Of a stretch of DNA of 44,432 nt, positions 19,627 to 32,200 are shown piece by piece. The stretch spans positions 64,111 through 108,542 of the forward strand of contig PDIP01000080.1 in NCBI GenBank assembly GCA_002811645.1. The letters are read 5' to 3'. The notes under the pieces are model-generated. The model was not told the DNA's origin. It saw only the letters and a program-made list of their open reading frames with translations, and made no database searches. The translations under genes were made by a program, and so were the position numbers. Each line of letters starts with the position of its first letter. Position 1 is the stretch's first letter. This stretch comes from Corallochytrium limacisporum. Lineage: Eukaryota; Opisthokonta.

Positions 19627-22600
19627 GCTCAAATGTCTTGAAATCCGTACTTTTTGAAACCTATATGAATGACTATATCCTTATTTTGTTTCTTGTTCCA
19701 TGTTGTCCTTACCGTTCATTTTCCCGTGCTTTTCGCTATAATTCGTACAGTTCGCTATGAATTACTAACAAACGTTTTATTGACTTTGGTTACAAGATTG
19801 AAGACCATACACCTCTGATCTACCTTTTAGCAGCGGTTACCGTATAATGCTTTGTTCAGTTTCAAGCCAAAAGAGTCAAAATGGTGACTTTTTTCTTTTT
19901 CCTTGTCGCTTCCCTACCTTTCCCCCTTGCCTTTGTTCAGTTCCTCGCCAAACTCTGTCATCGACCCGTCCATTCAGCAGGCACTGGCGATGCCTCTCCC
20001 TCAGCATAGGAAATAAACCCCGTGTTGACACAGCATTTGCCAAACCGTGGCGAATGTAGACAGATCCTTCGTGTTCCGTCCCTTCCGCTCCCCCTTCACC
20101 CGCCTCTCTCCGCCCGGTGTTGGGGGGGGGGGAATGTGTATAACAAATTTTGCTCTGCAAACTCTCGGGTACCAGACCTTTCTGGGAAGTACCCTCAGTA
20201 TTGCACAAGTATACCAGGGCCAATACAGGCTTTGTTATACACGGGAGAACACCAGATCTATGAATTAGGGAAAGACGTGGTAGTGGTAATCTGTATTTTT
20301 TACGATTTTTTTCAACAGTGTGACGTTGAGTTCTGAGGGAATCATGGACTTAAAACGAATACTCCACTCCACACCATGAAATGCAAGAGTACATTATGTA
20401 CTTAAGCCCTCGAGATTTCCGAAGAAGTTGCAATCCAGGGTATCATAATTTCCAGGAAGAGCTCTGATTTCGTTCTTCTGTGCTACATGCACACATCTCT
20501 CTTTCCCCCCTCCCCAGGTGCAGGCACTCTTGCTTTTCTTCTTTTTTTTTTCGGGAAACACAGAGAAAAAAAAGGAAGATTAGGGGAAGGGGGAGGTGTC
20601 ATACATGCACATCTCTCCCGATAACCCCGGGATCCTTCTCTGTAGTTTTTCAGCCGGCGCAGTACGTTCGACGCTGGAGTGGCTGTCAGTGGAGTAAAGT
20701 AGTTGCGTGCTGGCCGGGCTCAGCTGCCAAGTTGTCCATATCACAGCCCCTAGACTTGGCGGTGGTGGTGAGCCGCAGACATTTGTCACCTGCACCATTT
20801 TTCACGTCGAGTTCAGTGGAATTGGTCCCGGATGCCATGTGGGCAGAATCGACTATTCTTCATCACCACCACACTATATGAGCCGATATTTCATACTTTA
20901 AGCATAGTGAAGGAATTTCCAGGGAGCTGAAAAATTTTTTGGGACTAGTAGCCAAACCACCCACAAGTTGCGCGTACGCACCAGGGCAAGCGGCAGCAGA
21001 TATGAAAAGCGTCTCTCCAGTGGCCCAAAAAAAAAATAAGAAAAGAAAAAAAAAAAGGAAGGAGAACCGGGGGAGGAGGAGCTAGCCTGCCCAAAAACGA
21101 AGAAAGTCTTGGGTGAGCGGCAGAAGCGGCAGGGCACAAAGTACAAAGTGGAAGCCCTCCACCGTCCGTCTTCCACCACCAGGCCCAAAAAAAACAGGAT
21201 AAGATCGGCCACTTGGCCACTGATGGTCCAAGGTCCAATGGACAAAGTTTGGCTGCCAGGAAACCCCGTCGTTGATCTATAGACCCTGTCCTCAGTTTTG
21301 CGTTCGTATGATCGCTGGCGGTATAGATACTGCCCAAGCCCTCGAAATTCGTCCTCTGCTACTCAATATTGAATATACTGCATTTTCAATCACAAACTCT
21401 CGATACCGCAGAAGAACAATTTTTGCCGACGTCTCTTTGGTGCAAGACTTTACAAATTTTGCAACGGACCAGGTGGAGGGAAGGGTCTAGACACTCCCCT
21501 CGCGCGAAGCGAGGAAGAGGGAGGGAGGAGGGAGAGACATGGGACATTAGGAGTGTGGAGGAGCTGTCAATGAGTAATTCATATTGAAACTATGGAGGCG
21601 TGTCGGCTGACGTGGAGTGCTGAGGGTGCTGAAGTGAAGTGGGGGCGGCGACGCTGCGGGTGACCCATGGGTCTCTTAGTGACACCCGTCCCCGTTGGCG
21701 AAGATTGAGAGTGGGTGGAGGGGTGCAATTCAGAGAACGGACCAAGGGGATCGGTCCCCGACCCGAATGACAGTACATTTTATACTCAAGACCAAAGCAG
21801 TCCCGGTTGGGGCCTGACCACGATCAGTATAGCTGCTGGACAATGTAACTCATGCCATTGCGAGTAGGCAATCTCAACCGGTACAACATACCTGTCCGTT
21901 CTTATTCTTCAGAAAGAGCTCTATTTTGCTCCACCAGCCCCCCCCCCGCGCGGCGCGGCTCATCGCCCTCCCCTGCCTGGGCTCAATGGGTACAGTAGCT
22001 GGAGCTATACACATAGTACTGAAGAGCCGTAGGAGTATGGGACAATCTTGGGCGTGTGTGTCTGCGGAAAAGGTCGATGACGGCTCAGGAGGGGCGCACA
22101 CGCACACCTCTCGGACCCTGGGAGGCTTTGGAAGTGGTACCTGAACACTCTCTCCTCGGCAGACGGCTTTTGCCGTCTGCCGAGTAAAACCCCTGCGACT
22201 TCCTGTTCCAATACTGAACGTATGACAGTTGGAAGCTGTGCGGTTACGGTCAGGGGCGGCAAGAGTCATTAGTGAGCCGTACATCACGTTTCTGGCCACG
22301 GGGAGAACACATTATGAAAGGCAAGAGCACGACGAATCCCCCAAAAGCCATTTCGCAGACAAAAAAAAAAATCCCAAAGGGGACAGGGCAGAAAGCACCG
22401 GGTGGGCAGAAAAAAAATTCCTTTCATTGCGCCCCTCTTTTCCGGGAGAGGCGAGGAAGCAGGACTGAAAGTACGTAAGGCAGTCGTTCCCCCCCGTGAG
22501 GTGTGCTCCCTCCTTCCCCCACCCCACGGCCGCGGTGGGCGGGAAGGGAACCAGCAAATTGACGGACCCGCAAGCCCTGACCCCCAGGCCCAGTACATAA

Positions 22601-24489
22601 TATACCGCCTGTAGCTGGAGTTGCAGGCTCGTCAGCGCTTGGCAAGATTGGTCGAAAACAGTACTGAAATCCTTCCCTGCTTGCTCTGCCTTCGAATTCC
22701 ATCTTGCCTTTTTGGGCAGGCAGTGGAATCTCAATACTTTCGCTATACTTGGCGACCCCGATTATGGGGAGGGGCCAATGTGCTCTGGCGTTTGTACTGG
22801 CTCAGCGCTGATGATGAGGTAATCCATACATTCAGTACGGAAATTTTTACCTTGCAAAAAGATGCAGCGGTGAATGGGTGTATGGAATGTGAAAAGGATG
22901 AATGTTGGATTGTACAGTACATACAGTATACACAGTCAGAAAACCTGTCTCTGGCATTTACTGACTGACTGCAGCACATCTCCTGCCAGTGGTATTGTCC
23001 ACAGTACCGGCGCACCCGGCGGGATCTATCGGGCACTATGAAGGGACTCGATGGGCGGTGGCCTCGAGGGTCCTGCAAATCCTCTTCGCGAGATAGTGGA
23101 ATGACCGGTTCGACGGTGCTGTTGCTGAAGGCGAGCATTTGACAGGCCCTGTCTGGGTCGGAAAGTGACCACCAATGTCGGCGGTGCGTCGAGGACAACA
23201 CCTCAGTGCGAGGCACTGTTCGTTTGGGGCATCGTGCACAAAGTCCACGGGTCCGTGCCGATCATTTCACTGTTTCGTAGCGGCTCTTGTATTGAGTAAG
23301 CGAAGGCTACAGGTCATTCATTGCGTTTGGTTCTTCTCCACGATCTCCACCATTTCCACGGTGAAGAGGAGCACTTGCAGTAGTGATCCGACATTGAGCA
23401 GAGCCGACAATGTGGCAGAGAAGCTGGCGAGCAAGCACGACCCTTCACGAATTGAACAATGATGGCCGACAACCACAGTGCACATGCGCATCGCGTTGAG
23501 GCCAGGAAACTAATCTGACGATCGAGTATCTTCAGTGTCCACTGTGGACCATTACCACCATGACCTTGATGTCCTGGTGCGCTACAACACCATCCAGATG
23601 AGAAAGACTATAAATGGAACTCTGCCGATGGCCACTGATTGCGGGATGCCACCTAACCTAATCTCACTGCAACGGCAAGTGAATCGACCGACTGGTTATT
23701 GCTACCAAACATTCACTATGGAGTGGTCGTAATTGCATGTTTTTCTGCTACTGGAATAGCAGACTGGTTGTTAGGGGGGTATATTACGGGGTTCCTTATG
23801 GGTCATCTAACCCTTGCAGTGCCACGGCGAGGGCATAAGACTTTCTAAGGGGGCGCTGTTTGTGTTACAACGGCACGACGCTCAAAGGCGAAGAGCGCTC
23901 CAATGGCCCGGGTTGCTGTGAAGCATCGGTTCTCGTGTAATCGACGGATGAATTATCTCTTTGGGTTTGCTAAACTTTAAGCGGAGCATCGTGAGGCTTC
24001 CGAATGCGATCTGCTATTGTGGACCCCAAAAACTCCACTTCTGCTTAACTTGTGGAAAGACCGCAGGAAGGCCTGTGGTCAAGAGGCAGGCAGATCAAAT
24101 AAATCCTGACTTGTATTATACGTATTCAAGTTTCATATAGAACATTTTGGAGTGTATTACAGCTTTTTCTGGCAGTTTTCACAACGGACTTTCTTCTAAA
24201 TTGAACGGAGACTGAGCTTCGCCGGCTTGTACAAAAGCTCAACACAGGGTCATCGATGGAAGAGACTTGTACATTGCAATCACCAGTATCATAGCTTGCG
24301 TATATTAATCAGCATATGGACACTATCTTTGGAGAGACATGTTTCTACAAAGAGAAGCACCCTCAGTCGAGCATTAAACCTGTACGTTCTACATTTCAAA
24401 ATATGATTGAATGATTACTTACATCAACCTTGTAATTCAATTTATAGCTTCCTAAGAAAATTGAATTGAATCGGGGAAAAAGACGAAAG
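19627..24489. other. 4.9-kb spacer without supported gene
   Basis: No domain-like frame is seen on either strand. It holds a G-run at 20120-20131, homopolymer A runs around 21028-21056 and a perfect 13-bp hairpin at 22155-22184. The longer frames, such as 22743-23216 (-) and 22621-22968 (+), have irregular composition and overlap each other antisense. Confidence 0.5.
22155..22184. repeat. Perfect 13-bp stem with TTTT loop
   Basis: CTCGGCAGACGGC, four T, then the exact reverse complement GCCGTCTGCCGAG. No mismatch occurs in the stem, and pairing stops sharply at both ends. It does not match the histone 3' stem-loop consensus. Confidence 0.9.
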
Positions 24490-24495
24490 TTTATT
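24490..24495 (-). promoter_or_regulatory. Poly(A) signal AATAAA
   Basis: The minus strand reads AATAAA 64 nt past the stop of the five-TM gene. Confidence 0.6.
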
Positions 24496-24558
24496 AGCTT
24501 ATTCTATTAAATGCAACTTTGGTTCTACTCAACAGGTACGGAATCATGTGCACTTGAT

Positions 24559-26592
24559 TTACAATATAAGTGAAATGGCCACGATGGATGTGCCATCCTC
24601 AACACCAACACCAATATAGGCCATACTATCATTAATTACAGCTGCCTGGGGCCGAGAACCCGATACAAAAGTGGGTTCACCGCGGATGTCTTGCTGGATA
24701 ATAACGTTTGCCGGATCGGTCGCATTGAATTGCACAAAGAAGCCTTCACCAGTGTCCTCAAATGTTTCCTGATTCAATAAGTTTCCCACTGCGACACCGA
24801 TAATGTCAGAGCCGATTTGTGCCATGTATGCTGTGCGCACACTGCGGTAGTCAGTAAATCCGAGTACATTGATGGTCACTGAAGTAAAATCGACGTCGCT
24901 GCCCCGGAGCAGACTGAGCCCACCGGTAACGCCACCGGTGTCTTCGCTGGTCTGCTGGGAAGGGGCCAGGGGTAGGACGAAGAGATTGTTCAAGAAATTG
25001 GGAGACACTTGCTCGGAGGCGTTCTCGTTCATCACAAACGAGCCCTGCAGACCAAAGTTGTTTGGACTCAGGGCCTGAGTGGCACCAGCTAGGTTTTCAG
25101 GGACGCGAAGAAGTTCAGAGAGTTCAGTGTCAGTCGAGTCCGAGGACCGTCCAAGTACTGTGATACCGTAGGTCGAATCTCCGAAGTGTGTGCCTGCAAA
25201 CACCCGGGTGCCATCACCGTTCACGAGAGCATTGGGCCGTGAATCACCAGGGCTCGCAGTAGAACTAGAGACCTGCATGGAAAAGGTGTCTGGGAGTAGG
25301 CCACTACCAAAGTAAGTCATCGATGTCATACCCATGCTGCCACCACTGACCACCAACCGATTGTCAGAGGCACTGATGCCACAGTAACTGTCACAAGGTA
25401 CCAGATAGCTGCGGATGGGGAAGAGGATGTTGTCATCACTCAAGCCATAGACCATGACACCAGTCCGAGCAACACCTCCTCTAGCAGCAAGGCAGAAGAC
25501 AAGCGAATTGCTAATGTCCACCGTGACGTCGTCACATGAACCCAGCGGTGCGATAGGTTGGGCACTGTTGATCTGTGACAAGTTGCCACCGCCCACGCTC
25601 AGAGTCGTTACACCCACAGTGCCATCAGCGGAGACTAGGACGTTTTGCGAGAAACTCTGCAAGGACTGGGCCGGCAATGCGACCTGGACCTCAGTGTTGC
25701 TCTGGGTGAAGAAAAGGATAATGACCACCACCGCACCCATGACCAGGGACAGGATTACAGCACCGGCCGTGATCCGGGTGTAGCGTTTGCTAAGGTCTTG
25801 AACCAGAGACACTTCGGAGTCTGCGTCAGCCGCAATCATTAAGTGAGCCTTGCGGTGCAAAAAGACCGTCGCCAAGCCAAAAACGAACAGCAGTGCACCA
25901 GCATAGCCGAAAAGGAAGAGACCAGGCTCGTAGTCACTGTTCTCGCTTGACTCAACCAGCAATTCCTCAAAAGTGGGAGTGGCAGCCACAGCCGCGAGTC
26001 CGGTCAACATCATCAGCGCAGGCAGGAGTACCCGCCCGAGCCAGTTTGCAGCAACTGTGTGATGATCATCGAAGGCAATAGGTGCAGGAGGTGCACCACC
26101 AGTGCCAGTCTGGGCGGGGCCGTTAGAAGGACCATTAGAGACACCAGACCCGCGGTTGCTGGCCGGGGCTTGAGGATTGGCAGGTTCTGACCGGTCAGTG
26201 GTAATGCTGCTGTGTTCAGGAAATGACATTTCCTTGTCTGCGGCCAGATTTTGGAGGTGGCGCTGCCGACTGATTCTCCGGCCAATCACCGCGGTCAGCA
26301 AGGCGGATATGACAAAGGCTACAAATCCGAGGCCCAAGGCAACGGAGGCTAGGATCAGGGGTACGAATGCGAAAGCCTGGTCGACATAACTAAAGTCTCC
26401 ATTGAACAGAATGCAGTCACCGCAGTCCGTACAACTTTGCTGTGGGCCTGATGGACAAGTCTGCCGGAGGAAAATTTCAGAGTATGAGGTCGAGGCCCAG
26501 GGAATGGCAATACCAACGGCCATAAGCACGAGCGGGATCAGTGTCAGTCCCGTCAGCACTGCCGACCAGATAAACTCTATTCTGTGCGCCAT
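24559..26592 (-). CDS. Five-TM protein with large beta-rich ectodomain
   Basis: A 677-residue protein, family not recognised. Predicted TM helices lie near 9-31, 73-102, 186-203, 224-244 and 275-296. Loop 32-72 holds a tight Cys cluster (C46, C54, C57, C60), suggesting a disulphide-bonded extracellular loop. Loop 103-185 is polar, Ser/Pro/Gly-rich and probably cytoplasmic. With the N-terminus inside, the C-terminal 380 residues are extracellular. They are Ser/Gly/Val-rich with recurring blade-like segments (VLVSADGTVGVTTLSVG, NALVNGDGTRVFAGTHFGD, AVINDSMAYIGVGVEDGTSIVAIS) that read like a degenerate beta-propeller, plus possible N-glycosylation sites (NLS, NAS, NAT, NDS). AATAAA follows 64 nt downstream. 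The start ATG has purine-rich context (GAACGAAATGG). It may be a surface receptor or wall-associated protein. The topology is confident, the function unknown. Confidence 0.8.
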   Translation of the reverse strand: MAHRIEFIWSAVLTGLTLIPLVLMAVGIAIPWASTSYSEIFLRQTCPSGPQQSCTDCGDCILFNGDFSYVDQAFAFVPLILASVALGLGFVAFVISALLTAVIGRRISRQRHLQNLAADKEMSFPEHSSITTDRSEPANPQAPASNRGSGVSNGPSNGPAQTGTGGAPPAPIAFDDHHTVAANWLGRVLLPALMMLTGLAAVAATPTFEELLVESSENSDYEPGLFLFGYAGALLFVFGLATVFLHRKAHLMIAADADSEVSLVQDLSKRYTRITAGAVILSLVMGAVVVIILFFTQSNTEVQVALPAQSLQSFSQNVLVSADGTVGVTTLSVGGGNLSQINSAQPIAPLGSCDDVTVDISNSLVFCLAARGGVARTGVMVYGLSDDNILFPIRSYLVPCDSYCGISASDNRLVVSGGSMGMTSMTYFGSGLLPDTFSMQVSSSTASPGDSRPNALVNGDGTRVFAGTHFGDSTYGITVLGRSSDSTDTELSELLRVPENLAGATQALSPNNFGLQGSFVMNENASEQVSPNFLNNLFVLPLAPSQQTSEDTGGVTGGLSLLRGSDVDFTSVTINVLGFTDYRSVRTAYMAQIGSDIIGVAVGNLLNQETFEDTGEGFFVQFNATDPANVIIQQDIRGEPTFVSGSRPQAAVINDSMAYIGVGVEDGTSIVAISLIL

Positions 26593-27668
26593 TTCGTTCT
26601 CTTCTACGGGAGTCCGATCAATTCTAAAATTGTGAGATCAGGTCTGTATCTACTCCGTCCTGGTGACCAACGATTTCACACTAATGTTCGTTGTAGAAGT
26701 TCTTTAACCCGTTATTGTTGTGCTGTTTTCTTTAGCATATATTTTCTCGTTTGGTACAATTTTCTAGTTTTCTGCGAGCGTCTCTTCCGGCATGGTGGCT
26801 TCCGAATACCTACATGGCCTCCCGATCTCCAAAGCAGTATCTGTTTCCATTATTGTGTTCTCTGGCTATTGCATTGTACTATGGCTCCACATCATCACAA
26901 AAGGTCTTGGGATCCAAAACAAACAGAGCCCAACCATGGCAATCGCCCGTAGTACCCGATTGCTGACGAGTGGACATACCGCGAATCAGCCACTCACCTA
27001 GGGTGAGACTCCCGAGGTCGCCGCTTGTGCGTGCACACCTCCCTACACAGATAATAGACACGGGCACGGGAAACAAAGAGAGGGAGGGGTGGGGGAATGA
27101 GCAAAAGGAGGGCGTAAGGGGTATGGAAAAGGAAGGAGAAAAAAAATCAGAAATTAAATAGCAGGCGTTGCGACTCGCCCTGCGCTGGCAACATGTATAT
27201 AGAAAGATTACAATATAAAAAGGCAGGAGATGGTGAATGGGAGCAGGACGGGCCCCGGGGTGGGGGAGGGTTGTTGGGGGTGCCCGGTGCCCGCGACAAG
27301 CAAATGCTTCCCCCCTCCCCTCCTGCTGCTGCCCATTTTCAGCCAACCAGCGCCCTGCCTTTCCTGGCTTGTCACTTGGCACGTCTCGAGCACCTGCATG
27401 AAACACTGGCAAACGGGGGTTCCCACCGACAAGCGGTATCAAAGAAACTTTTTGCAACTAATGGCACCTGTGAGGAATCGGAGATCGGCTACTTTGGTAT
27501 TTAATGTATGTACTTTTCTTGCTTTACCCATCTTTGTGATCTGTGCCCACCGCGAATGACACGTCTGCCCGATTTGATCGAGAGGATCCCATTTTGGAGG
27601 AAAGAACTGTCTGGTGCCAGAGCGGCAGCACTCTCCCATGGGTACAAAATGTACTGCCTCTGCCCCCT

Positions 27669-27689
27669 CCCCCCCCCCCCGGGGGGGGG
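27669..27689. repeat. C12-G9 palindrome
   Basis: Twelve C are followed without a spacer by nine G. It belongs to the recurrent C-then-G run class in this window. Confidence 0.9.
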
Positions 27690-27957
27690 CTAGGTGTACG
27701 AACAATGAAGAAAAAAAAATCCGTTCCAGACGGTACGCAAAGAGTTATCTGCACGGTTCATGAGGGCGGGGAGGACGTCAGGATGAGGGAAGGGACCTCC
27801 CCAATCCCCGCGAGGGAGGGAGAGGGAGAGGAGGGGTTGGTGTGTGTGCGTGCGTGTGTGTGCGGAGGCAGTAGGGGGCGGCGCATGGATGGACACTGCG
27901 ACGGTGACATGGGCGCAGCAAGGAAAGCGGCCGCAGTGAGAGCGCATGCATGCACGC

Positions 27958-28027
27958 ATGTTTGTATGTATGTATGTATGTATTTATGTATATATGTGTG
28001 TATGTGTGTGTGTATGTGTGTGTGGGT
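27958..28027. repeat. Compound TATG/TG microsatellite
   Basis: Repeats of TATG grade into TGTG and TATGTG units over about 70 bp. Confidence 0.9.
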
Positions 28028-29036
28028 GGATGACACAGACTGACACGCATAGACTGAGCGGAGGCTGACGGACACTGCGATGGAATGCACGGGCGCAGAG
28101 GACAGGACTCTCCTAGGACGTATTGGCCATTCAAACAATGAATCAGTATGTAATATTCAAGGTAAGTCTTTACTAGTTGTATAGAATTCTGTGCGATGTG
28201 AGCGGCATTTCAACAAATCCCTTAATAGGTGTAACTAATTTAGGACTGGAAAAGCCAACCCCTATCGATACCTTTGCCTCCAAGGCGGGTTTGCGCTCCC
28301 TAACAACAGCAGGAGTTACGTATGCAAGAAAAGCAGGCCCTTCCAGACGCAGTGGGCTAGGGAGACAGAGGTATACTTCGAACTTGAACGGAATGCGTAC
28401 GCCAGAGCAGGTAAAGGTCGTATGGGAAAGGAAGAAAGCCGAGTGTCTGTATTTTATGTGCAGTAATGAGGGATAAATTCTTCCGTCCCCGCTAACCTCG
28501 GTCTTCTCCATTGGACGAAGACATACCTGCGCCGCCACACTAACCCCGAATCTTGCGCCTTCTACCAGCGGCCAGGGAAGAAACGGAGGATTTGGCGACA
28601 GACATTGTAGTATCGGTGACTGTTTTCTGTCTTCTCCATAGCTAATGTACCAAGTTCGAGATGGGAATGCGGGGGAAAAATACTTCACACTCTGATTGTA
28701 TCATCGCGAGTGGGGTATTTGCCGTAATATTAATTTGACTGCGCACTGCGGCGGCGGGTTCAGACACACAGCAGTCGTCGGTCTGTGTGAGTGTGTGTAC
28801 GCGGCCCGGAGAGGGGGGAGCCCAGGGCGCGTGGCAAGGCGGCGGCGGCGGGGAACCGGAGATCGGGGACGGGGCAGTTGACACACATACACATACATAT
28901 AGATACACATGGATACTTTCACAGTGCATGTTGACTGTGCGGTGCTGTCATCTAGCTTACCGCCGAAAGACGCAGTCCAATAATTACCCAGTACGATGGC
29001 GGCGAAGACATTGATGAAATACACTACGGGCCGTAT

Positions 29037-29042
29037 TTTATT
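29037..29042 (-). promoter_or_regulatory. Poly(A) signal AATAAA
   Basis: The minus strand reads AATAAA about 190 nt beyond the chitin synthase stop codon. Confidence 0.5.
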
Positions 29043-29228
29043 TGTTTAAGATCTTGCCTTCATTGAACTAGTTGCGGGTGTTATGGTGATTGGCTGCCTT
29101 CTCTTTGTGTACGAAAGAACATGAATCTCAATCAACCAGCTGAGTATCGCACAGATAACTATAGATACGTTCAGATCGGATCCGTGAGCGTGCGGATGAA
29201 ACACATGAGACCAACGTGAAAAAGAGAT

Positions 29229-32200
29229 TCACTGTTCCATGTAGAGGTGTAGTCTGCTCTGTGAACTGTGTCTTACCGCCACAGGTGGTGGCTGCAGGTA
29301 GCTCTGTTGCTGGGTGCTCTCTACATCTGTCCCTCGGCGGTGTGGCTCCACGCTCTGCTGAGTATCCGTAGGCATATCTGTACTGCAGTGGCCACAACGC
29401 TGGGGTAGAGGAGCACGGTGCGGGTTCTTATCCAGCCCGGCTCCTTTGACTTCACCTTGCACCACACGCGTGGCTCCCCAAGCAAAGTCGTCCATATGCC
29501 AGTAAGCGTAGAATGGCAGATAAATGAAGAATACGGGCAGCGTGATCAGATAGTGGGGCACATAAGCGATGTTCTTGGGTGCACCTAGCAGCAAGGGCAT
29601 CAATATTACTGTGGCCACAAAAACTGCGGCCGTGAAGATTGAGGCCAAGGGAATCTGTCCGTGCACAAACGACATGACAGCGAGGTAAGTCAAATACAAG
29701 GATCCGATGGGAACCAAAATCACGCTCAACAGATCCAACACAATTAAGAAGCGGATACCAAAAATACAGAAGCCGCACAAATTTGGGGTGCTGATGAGGG
29801 TGAACAGGTTGTGCATGGTCGAATTGATCCAGCGACGGCGCTGCGAGCGCAGCACTCGAAACTTTTCTGGTACTTCGGTGAAGCATTGGGCCCGCTCCGT
29901 AAATGTGATCCGCCTGCGGTTGTGGTGCTTAAGCAGGAGTGTGGTCAGGTACCGATCCTCACCAAGCATGAGCAGATTCTTCTCGTGCATGGTACGAGCT
30001 GCGGCGCGGGCGTAGCGATTAAGGACCGCGTCATTGATGAGGATCAGGTCACTCTCCCGAGCTATGACCATGGGACGACTAGTCATGGATTGCGGGGTCT
30101 GCTGGTTGATGAATGAGGACGGTTGTCGGTGCTGGACCTGGTCGTGCAGGTGGCTGCTATAGGTGCTCCCACTGTCCCACGAGTGGAGGCAAGATGTATC
30201 ACGCTCATCAGGCGTGCGCATAGGCAACGGATCTCGCACTCGGTACATTGTGAAGCAACCCGGCAGACAGGTAACCGTCCCAAAACGGGATTCAAATGTC
30301 TTGTACAGACGGTGGTTGATAAAATACTCATAGGCCTGGGCCCGGGACCACAAATTCACACGATTGGTAACAAGACTCTCACCGCAGGTAGCAATAATCT
30401 TTGGACTACGGTGTAGCTCACAAACTAGGGCAGACACTGCACTGCGGCTCAGTTTGGTGTCCGCGTCTACGGACATGAGAAATTCAATGTCGGTGAGGTC
30501 CAACCCTTGACCCCAGTTTGATCCTGCTGTCACTTCGCGGAGGTGATAGTTCATTGCACGACTCACAGCCCCGTAGCCACTCCGGCCGCGCACTGTGGCT
30601 TGGTAGTTGGGCGAGAGAGCTTTGCTGTGCTTGCTGCGCGGTTTCTGCTTCTGATACTTGTCTTTGGCCCTAAGCATGTCTTGCATGCGCTTTTCGGATA
30701 CGGATGGCGGCGCCACTCCACTGTAAGCGTCCCGCAAAGCTTGGAACAGAAGTACCTGCGAATCCCTCTTGCCGCGGTTACCCTCCTTACCCGGGATTTC
30801 CATTTCTCCGCCAATTTTGGCCATGATCACAACGGGTAGGGACGGTAGGCTGTCGTACAGGCGACGGGCCTTCTTGTTGCGATTGAACCCGAAGCGTAGC
30901 AAGCGGCGTCGGTTGGTGGGGAACATGTCTTCAAAAGCCGGAGTGAAGCGAGCACTGAAGACTACTACATTGTTGTCCTGCTGGCAGCTGTTTCCGCCAA
31001 GAGCGGTGTACGGGACCTCAGATCCAAACTCACGCATTGCTGCAATGGTGTCAATCTTACCGTGAGTGACAATGGAGGCTGCCAGTTCAGCAGTAGTTTT
31101 GGCAGGACCCCCATTACTGTCAGATTCACCGCCAGAGCCTCTCACCAGGCCATCACAGACCAGGAAGATAACCACCGGGTCCTCAGCCGGCATGTCCTCT
31201 TCCACAGGTGGCTTCGAGGATTCTTCATTGTTGTCATATACATGGGTTCTATTGCCAGCGTGCGCATATTCGTGTCCCACATTCAGATTCGCGTAGCTGG
31301 TGGTACGCATGGGAATGTCCATGATATCATCATAGGTGTCTGCGCTGGAGTGGTTGTAGCGCAGGTCATCCAGTTTGTCATAATCATCGTCATCGTCGAG
31401 GTCCTGATTGTGGTACTGGTCGAGGCCGTCCAGCCCGTGTTGATCGACATCGATCGTAGCATGGTGCTGAGAGCACCCATCCATTGATAACATCGAAGGC
31501 GTACGTGATGTGGGCACCGTGACAACTAATTGTTGTTGTTTGGGATGAGCCTGTTCATACTTGGTCTGTTTCTTGCGGTGCTTCTGTCTCTTTTTCTGTC
31601 CATGGTCACATGGTAGTCGGTAATTCTGAAAAAAGACCGAATTCAATGTTGACCGTAAACCATCCTCGTCTTCGGTGTAACAAGTCACCAGCACACCCAC
31701 TGCAGGCTTTCTCGAGCCATTGCTCCCATTGCCATCCACAAAGTTCGTCGTGTTGGTTGATAACGGCTGAACCTGCTGTTTGGTGTTCTCTGGAGTAGGA
31801 GTCGTCCCCAAGAGTCGAGCATCTTGCTCTGGGATTGACGTGTATATGGAACCTTTCCTGCGAAATATGTTCCATATCGGTAACGCAACGATCAATTTGA
31901 AGACAAATACTGTGATAAAGATGGCAAGCATGCCTAAGAGAAGGATCTCATTACTATCGCAAATACCTTCATTCACAGTACTAGAAGCGACTTCAGCGTT
32001 GACACTGCCCTGTGGAACATCCTGTTCCATCATAGTCTGTCTCCGTCGATTACTATCTTTGTTCAAAGCTTCATCCGCGAGATCCTGTGTCTTGCCATTT
32101 AGAAAATTTTCAATCGACTCTCGCTGCCCGCAAAATAAGATGCTAACGCCAGCCAGAAGGAATATGTAGGCTGCATTGGCGCACAGCACCAGAAAGCAGA

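Larger units (their letters stand above)
26593..29036. other. 2.4-kb spacer with microsatellites
   Basis: This is the upstream region of the five-TM gene plus intergenic DNA. It holds a C-run/G-run palindrome (27669-27689), a compound TATG/TG microsatellite (27958-28027) and a TATA-like ATATAAAAAG near 27212. Two frames, 28177-28476 (+) and 28173-28688 (-), overlap antisense and neither can be supported. Confidence 0.5.

Noticed and set aside
22155-22184. Histone-type 3' stem-loop or bacterial terminator
   Set aside because: The stem is too long and the loop differs from the histone consensus. No histone gene or bacterial operon is nearby.
26690-26720. Third copy of the 75-bp repeat
   Set aside because: Only about 17 bases around TTCTTTAACCCG match, with a one-base gap. 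The flanks do not follow.
28173-28688. Overlapping frames on both strands (171 codons minus, 99 codons plus)
   Set aside because: Neither has a recognised domain, and each shadows the other. GTCTTCTCCAT occurs twice but does not form a repeat gene.
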